Position numbers and translations under genes: made by a program
Notes under the pieces: generated by a model
The model's input: only the letters and a program-made list of their open reading frames with translations
Told to the model about the DNA's origin: nothing
Database searches by the model: none
Shown here: piece by piece, positions 47,294 through 51,586 of the stretch
How positions within the stretch are numbered: position 1 is the stretch's first letter
Layout of the letters: each line of letters starts with the position of its first letter
Source: Streptomyces sp. G-G2
Lineage (GTDB): Bacteria > Actinomycetota > Actinomycetes > Streptomycetales > Streptomycetaceae
Length of the DNA stretch: 51,586 nt
Assembly (NCBI RefSeq): GCF_030063135.1
Contig: NZ_JASISO010000038.1
Location: 27,891-79,476 of the forward strand
Direction of reading: 5' to 3'

Positions 47294-48133
47294 TCAGCCC
47301 CCGCTGCCCGGGTCGGCGCCCTGGCCGCCGGAGGCCGTGGAGTCGTCGGAGCCGCTCGCGCGGGGGCTCGGGCTCTTGCCCGTCCCGGTGCCGGAGCCCG
47401 TACCGGTGCCCTTGGTCGTCGGCAGCTGGGAGCCGTAGTCCACGGTCTCGTCCTGCGCCGGCGGGGTCAGCGGGAACTGCGCGCCCCACTCGGTCAGCTC
47501 CACCAGCCCCGCCCCGCCCGCGCGTTCCATCCGCAGCGGGTAGGGGGTGCCCTCCAGGGAGACCGCGAGCTTGCCGCCCTTGCCCCCGTCGGAGGTGACC
47601 GTGACCGCGCGGGTGCGGCCGACCTGGGTGTAGTCGGCGCCCTTGGCGAGCTTGCCCCCCAGGCCGAGCAGCCCGTCCAGCAGGACGTGCATGTCGGTGA
47701 ACCCGCGGAACTGCTTGTACGAGGGGTCCGCCTCGGGCACCTTCACGTACTTGTCGCCGAGCTTCCCGGCGGCCTCGGACTTCCCCCAGAACGCCGCGTC
47801 GGCCTTCAGGTAGAGCTGGTCCCCCACCCGCAGCAGCCTGAAGGTGTTGTCCTTGGACTTCACCTCGCCCGAGCCACCGTCCGACTTCAGCTTCATGTCG
47901 AGGGTGAAGGACTTCCCGCCGCTGACCAGGGTCCCGGACAGGTGGACCGCTCCGGCCGCGGTGGCGGCGGCGCGGGCCTTGCCCTCGATCTTGTCCGCGG
48001 ACAGTTTGCCGACCCCGTTGGTGCCCTTGTCGGGGTCCTCCCCGCAGCCCGTGGCGGCGATGGCCAGACCCGTGCAGAGGACCCCGATGGCGGTGGCCCG
48101 GCGCAGCCGTGCGGCGGGGAAGGTGGCGGTCAC
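47294..48133 (-). CDS. LppX/LprG-like lipoprotein
   Basis: 279 residues. A basic, hydrophobic signal ends in IAATGC, so the lipidated Cys is C30. The mature part has VHLSGTLVSGGKSFTLDMKLKS and NTFRLLRVGDQLYLKADAAFW, the antiparallel sheet repeats of the LppX/LprAFG lipid-carrier family. A Gly/Ser/Thr-rich disordered tail (from about 245) is extra. GTG at 48133 has GAGAGG upstream. It sits outside the membrane; whether it carries lipid is inferred from the family. Confidence 0.85.
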   Translation of the reverse strand: MTATFPAARLRRATAIGVLCTGLAIAATGCGEDPDKGTNGVGKLSADKIEGKARAAATAAGAVHLSGTLVSGGKSFTLDMKLKSDGGSGEVKSKDNTFRLLRVGDQLYLKADAAFWGKSEAAGKLGDKYVKVPEADPSYKQFRGFTDMHVLLDGLLGLGGKLAKGADYTQVGRTRAVTVTSDGGKGGKLAVSLEGTPYPLRMERAGGAGLVELTEWGAQFPLTPPAQDETVDYGSQLPTTKGTGTGSGTGTGKSPSPRASGSDDSTASGGQGADPGSGG

Positions 48134-48296
48134 GGGCGGGTGCCTCTCGTCGTTCGTCTGCGAGCAGCAGGCAGCGTACCCGCACCCCGTTTGCGGCCCG
48201 GGCCCGGGCGGACCGCCCCACCAGGGCGGTTTCCCACGGCACGGGCTAGCCTGAGGGGCGGCAGAACTCTGGATCGACGCTTTAGGAGGCGCTCGG

Positions 48297-49568
48297 ATGG
48301 TGGCAGGCGCCCCACGGATCTTTGTGTCGCATCTGTCGGGCGTACCCGTCTTCGATCCCAATGGCGACCAGGTCGGCCGGGTCCGCGACCTGGTCGCGAT
48401 GCTGCGCGTGGGCGGACGGCCGCCCCGGCTGCTGGGTCTGGTCGTCGAAGTGGTGAGCCGTCGCCGGATCTTCCTCCCGATGACCCGGGTCACGGGGGTG
48501 GAGTCCGGTCAGGTCATCACCACGGGCGTGATCAACATGCGGCGCTTCGAGCAGCGCCCCACCGAGCGCCTGGTCCTGGGCGAGCTGCTGGACCGCCGGG
48601 TGCGGCTCGTCGCCGACGACGAGGAGGTCACCGTCCTGGACGTGGCCATCCAGCAGCTCCCGGCCCGCCGGGACTGGGAGATCAACCGGATCTTCGTCCG
48701 CAAGGGCAAGGCGGGCGCGCTGCGCCGCCGCGGCGAGACCCTGACCGTGGACTGGTCGGGGGTGACCGGCTTCTCGCTGGAGGAGGACGGGCAGGGCGCC
48801 GAGAACCTGGTCGCGACCTTCGAGACGATGCGCCCGGCCGACCTCGCGAACGTACTGCACCACCTGTCGCCCAAGCGGCGCGCCGAGGTGGCCAACGCCC
48901 TCGACGACGACCGGCTCGCGGACGTGCTGGAGGAGCTGCCCGAGGACGACCAGGTGGAGATCCTCGGCAAGCTCAAGGAGGAGCGCGCCGCCGACGTCCT
49001 GGAGGCGATGGACCCGGACGACGCGGCCGACCTGCTCTCCGAGCTGCCCGAGGACGACAAGGAACGCCTGCTGACACTGATGCGGCCGGACGACGCGGCG
49101 GACGTGCGGCGGCTGCTGTCGTACGAGGAGCGCACGGCGGGCGGTCTGATGACCACCGAGCCGATCGTCCTGCGGCCGGACGCCACGGTCGCGGACGCGC
49201 TGGCGCGCGTACGGCAGTCGGACCTGTCCCCGGCGCTGGCGGCGCAGGTGTACGTGTGCCGTCCGCCGGACGAGACGCCGACCGGCAAGTACCTGGGCAC
49301 GGTGCACTTCCAGCGGCTGCTGCGCGATCCGCCGTTCACGCTGGTCAGCTCGCTGGTGGACACGGACCTGCCGCCGCTGCGGCCGGACGCCTCGCTGCCG
49401 GCGATGACCAGCTACCTCGCCGCCTACAACATGGTCGCGGTGCCGGTGGTCGACGAGAGCGGCTCGCTGCTCGGAGCGGTGACCGTGGACGACGTACTGG
49501 ACCACCTGCTGCCGGAGGACTGGCGCGAGACCGATTTCCACTCCGAGGAGTCAGAGCATGGCCGGTGA
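48297..49568 (+). CDS. MgtE N-terminal and CBS domain protein without channel
   Basis: 423 residues. PRC-barrel-like start (GVPVFDPNGDQVGRVRDL), then the MgtE superhelical N domain (about 160-270) with repeats such as LEELPEDDQVEILGKLKEE and LSELPEDDKERLLTLM, then two CBS segments ending VVDESGSLLGAVTVDDVLDH. The C-terminal MgtE transmembrane domain is absent. It may sense Mg2+ for another transporter, for example CorA nearby; this is inference. ATG at 48297 has AGGAGG 7 nt upstream. The stop overlaps the next start. Confidence 0.9.
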   Translation: MVAGAPRIFVSHLSGVPVFDPNGDQVGRVRDLVAMLRVGGRPPRLLGLVVEVVSRRRIFLPMTRVTGVESGQVITTGVINMRRFEQRPTERLVLGELLDRRVRLVADDEEVTVLDVAIQQLPARRDWEINRIFVRKGKAGALRRRGETLTVDWSGVTGFSLEEDGQGAENLVATFETMRPADLANVLHHLSPKRRAEVANALDDDRLADVLEELPEDDQVEILGKLKEERAADVLEAMDPDDAADLLSELPEDDKERLLTLMRPDDAADVRRLLSYEERTAGGLMTTEPIVLRPDATVADALARVRQSDLSPALAAQVYVCRPPDETPTGKYLGTVHFQRLLRDPPFTLVSSLVDTDLPPLRPDASLPAMTSYLAAYNMVAVPVVDESGSLLGAVTVDDVLDHLLPEDWRETDFHSEESEHGR

Positions 49569-50310
49569 GCGGGGGCGCGAGCCAGCGCGGGAACCGGGGC
49601 GCGAGCGGCGCCGGGAGCGGCGCGAGCAGGCCAGGGAGCAGGCGCGCGAACACGGGCGGGAGCACGGGTTGTCGGACCGGCTGGACGAGGTCGCGGGGAA
49701 GGTGCGCGCCGAGCGGGCGGACCGCCACGACCGGGCCGAGCGCGAGGCGCGCGAGGGCCGGGCGGAGCGGATGAAGGCCGGTCAGTCGACCGGTTCGAGC
49801 GCGCTGTCGCGCTCGCGCGTGCGCCTTGACCTGCCACGGCCGGCCCGGCGCCGACTGCTGCCCGAGTACGACCCGGAGGCCTTCGGGCGGCTCTCGGAGC
49901 GGGTGGCGCGCTTCCTCGGCACCGGCCGGTTCATCGTCTGGATGACGGTCGTCATCATCGCCTGGGTGCTGTGGAACATCTTCGCGCCGCCCTCGGTCCG
50001 CTGGGACGAGTACCCGTTCATCTTCCTGACCCTGATGCTCTCGCTCCAGGCGTCGTACGCGGCGCCGCTGATCCTGCTCGCGCAGAACCGCCAGGACGAC
50101 CGCGACCGGGTCAACCTGGAGCAGGACCGCAAGCAGAACGAGCGGTCCATCGCGGACACGGAGTACCTGACGCGGGAGATCGCGGCGCTGCGGATGGGTC
50201 TGGGCGAGGTGGCCACGCGCGACTGGATCAGGTCGGAGTTCCAGGACCTGATCAAGGAGATGGACGAGCGCAGGCTGTTCCCCGCCGAACGTGACGAAGG
50301 CGACCGCTGA
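49558..50310 (+). CDS. DUF1003 membrane protein
   Basis: 250 residues. The first 75 are an Arg/Glu-rich charged region (REPGRERRRERREQAREQ), likely coiled. The DUF1003 core has two membrane helices, FIVWMTVVIIAWVLWNI near 125-141 and FIFLTLMLSLQASYAAPLIL near 155-174, then AQNRQDDRDR. ATG at 49558 overlaps the previous stop by 11 bp, so they are coupled; it may be the membrane partner of the MgtE-N/CBS protein. Confidence 0.9.
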   Translation: MAGERGREPAREPGRERRRERREQAREQAREHGREHGLSDRLDEVAGKVRAERADRHDRAEREAREGRAERMKAGQSTGSSALSRSRVRLDLPRPARRRLLPEYDPEAFGRLSERVARFLGTGRFIVWMTVVIIAWVLWNIFAPPSVRWDEYPFIFLTLMLSLQASYAAPLILLAQNRQDDRDRVNLEQDRKQNERSIADTEYLTREIAALRMGLGEVATRDWIRSEFQDLIKEMDERRLFPAERDEGDR

Positions 50311-50340
50311 CAGTCTTACCTGGGGCGCGCTACCGAGCCG

Positions 50341-50346
50341 TACCAT
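50341..50346 (+). promoter_or_regulatory. Candidate -10 of the mrp gene
   Basis: TACCAT, 7 nt before the ATG at 50354, no Shine-Dalgarno. The proposed start is 31 bp after the preceding DUF1003 gene. Confidence 0.4.
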
Positions 50347-50353
50347 CGGGTTC

Positions 50354-51544
50354 ATGGCTACCGACACAAGCTCCGCCGCCGTGCCCGAAGAGGGCGTGCC
50401 CGACCAGGCCGTACCCGATCAAGACCTGATCCTGGACGCGCTGGCGACGGTGAACGACCCCGAGATCCACCGGCCGATCACCGAACTCGGCATGGTCAAA
50501 TCGGTGGAGGTCGGCGACGGCGGCGCGGTCGCCGTCACCGTCTACCTGACGGTGTCGGGCTGCCCGATGCGCGAGACCATCACCAAGAACGTCACCGAGG
50601 CCGTCGAGCGGGTCGCGGGCGTCACCTCGGTCGCCGTCACGCTGGACGTGATGAGCGACGAGCAGCGCAAGGACCTGGCGGCCAACCTGCGCGGCGGCAC
50701 CGCCGAGCGCGAGGTGCCCTTCGCCCAGCCCGGCTCGCTGACCCGCGTGTACGCCGTCGCCTCGGGCAAGGGCGGCGTGGGCAAGTCCTCCGTCACGGTC
50801 AACCTCGCCGCCGCGATGGCGGCCGACGGCCTGAAGGTCGGCGTCGTGGACGCGGACATCTACGGCCACAGCGTGCCGCGCATGCTGGGTGTCGAGGGCA
50901 AGCCGACCCAGGTCGAGAACATGATCATGCCTCCGTCCGCGAACGGCGTGAAGGTCATCTCCATCGGCATGTTCACCCCGGGCAACGCGCCCGTGGTGTG
51001 GCGCGGCCCGATGCTGCACCGCGCGCTCCAGCAGTTCCTGGCGGACGTGTACTGGGGCGACCTGGACGTGCTGCTGCTCGACCTGCCGCCGGGTACCGGC
51101 GACATCGCGATCTCGGTGGCGCAGCTGGTGCCCAACGCCGAGATCCTGGTCGTCACCACCCCGCAGCAGGCCGCCGCCGAGGTGGCCGAGCGGGCCGGTT
51201 CGATCGCCGTGCAGACCCATCAGAAGATCGTGGGCGTCGTCGAGAACATGTCCGGGCTGCCCTGCCCGCACTGCGACGAGATGCTCGACGTGTTCGGCTC
51301 GGGCGGTGGCCAGCAGGTGGCCGACGGCCTGACGCGGACGACCGGCGCGACGGTCCCGGTGCTCGGCTCCATCCCGATCGACGTCCGGCTGCGCGAGGGC
51401 GGCGACAACGGCCAGCCGGTGGTGCTGGCCGCCCCCGACTCCCCGGCGGGCGCCGCGCTGCGCGCGATCGCGGGCAAGCTGGGCGGCCGCGCGCGCGGCC
51501 TGGCGGGCATGTCGCTGGGGATCACCCCGCGCAACAAGTTCTGA
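50354..51544 (+). CDS. mrp: Mrp/ApbC family Fe-S carrier ATPase
   Basis: 396 residues. An N-terminal DUF59 (MIP18) domain at about 24-100 precedes the P-loop deviant Walker A GKGGVGKS at 138-145, with DADIYGHSVPR following. The Cys pair CPHC near residue 302 is the Fe-S binding site of this family. It assembles and transfers Fe-S clusters to apoproteins. ATG at 50354. The gene is complete; 42 bp follow to the window end. Confidence 0.94.
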   Translation: MATDTSSAAVPEEGVPDQAVPDQDLILDALATVNDPEIHRPITELGMVKSVEVGDGGAVAVTVYLTVSGCPMRETITKNVTEAVERVAGVTSVAVTLDVMSDEQRKDLAANLRGGTAEREVPFAQPGSLTRVYAVASGKGGVGKSSVTVNLAAAMAADGLKVGVVDADIYGHSVPRMLGVEGKPTQVENMIMPPSANGVKVISIGMFTPGNAPVVWRGPMLHRALQQFLADVYWGDLDVLLLDLPPGTGDIAISVAQLVPNAEILVVTTPQQAAAEVAERAGSIAVQTHQKIVGVVENMSGLPCPHCDEMLDVFGSGGGQQVADGLTRTTGATVPVLGSIPIDVRLREGGDNGQPVVLAAPDSPAGAALRAIAGKLGGRARGLAGMSLGITPRNKF

Positions 51545-51586
51545 CCCCGCCGCAGGCGGTACGCGCGAAGGGCACCACCGATGCGG

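Noticed and set aside
1..51586. tRNA, rRNA or tmRNA genes
   Set aside because: I looked for cloverleaf-like GGTTCGAATCC arms and acceptor stems; the only near match (GGTTCGAGCCC at 941) lies in the wblC upstream ORF and lacks the other arms.

Overview
The window is very GC-rich actinobacterial chromosome, almost certainly from a Streptomyces. Signs of this are the strong third-position GC bias (which creates long meaningless antisense frames), many GTG starts, a WhiB-family regulator, mycoredoxin, AdnAB recombination helicase-nucleases, MoeZ, DUF3107 and DUF3152 proteins. The gene order in the first 40 kb follows a block known from Mycobacterium tuberculosis (whiB7, uvrD2, mrx1, nudC, adnB, adnA, ATL protein, moeZ, DUF3152, TetR, DUF3107, ferritin-like protein, rhlE), with Streptomyces-specific insertions.

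Region 1 (1-14.4 kb) is a stress and DNA-repair block. It holds wblC/whiB7 with a complete regulatory leader (promoter, 110-codon upstream ORF, intrinsic attenuator), the UvrD2 helicase, mycoredoxin under a textbook SigR promoter, the NudC Nudix hydrolase, an M20 dipeptidase, adnB, adnA and an alkyltransferase-like protein. Region 2 (14.5-20.4 kb) has a large multi-domain membrane flippase-like protein, two decayed gene fragments (one a HemY remnant), an array of dispersed repeats, and a secreted S33 peptidase. Region 3 (20.4-26.1 kb) has moeZ with an orphan CRISPR-like repeat at its 5' end. Next comes a tight four-gene group: a PelF-like glycosyltransferase, a membrane protein, a sugar epimerase and a spherulin-4 protein. 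This group looks like a minimal aminosugar-exopolysaccharide system and is the most interesting candidate in the window.

Region 4 (26.3-32.9 kb) starts with an intact IS982-family element lying between the glycosyltransferase and a four-gene peptide ABC transporter operon (lipoprotein SBP, two permeases, one fused double ATPase). A probable leaderless 31-codon peptide precedes the SBP. Region 5 (33-43.7 kb) is housekeeping: DUF3152 metalloprotease-like protein, two alpha/beta hydrolases, a TetR regulator with a candidate operator, DUF3107, a ferritin-like protein, a DEAD-box RNA helicase with a basic repeat tail, a MarC membrane protein and a PHP phosphoesterase. Several strong hairpin terminators are present, one with a 36-bp perfect stem. 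Region 6 (43.9-51.6 kb) holds a DUF6758-type protein, a SUFU-domain protein, CorA, a hypothetical, a lipoprotein, an MgtE-N/CBS protein without a channel domain, a DUF1003 protein, and the Mrp/ApbC Fe-S carrier ATPase.

Many genes here have a TAnnnT hexamer 6-7 nt before the start codon and no useful Shine-Dalgarno, so leaderless transcription is probably common in the window. No tRNA, rRNA or CRISPR array was recognised. Functions are by recognition of motifs and family resemblance; no database search was run.
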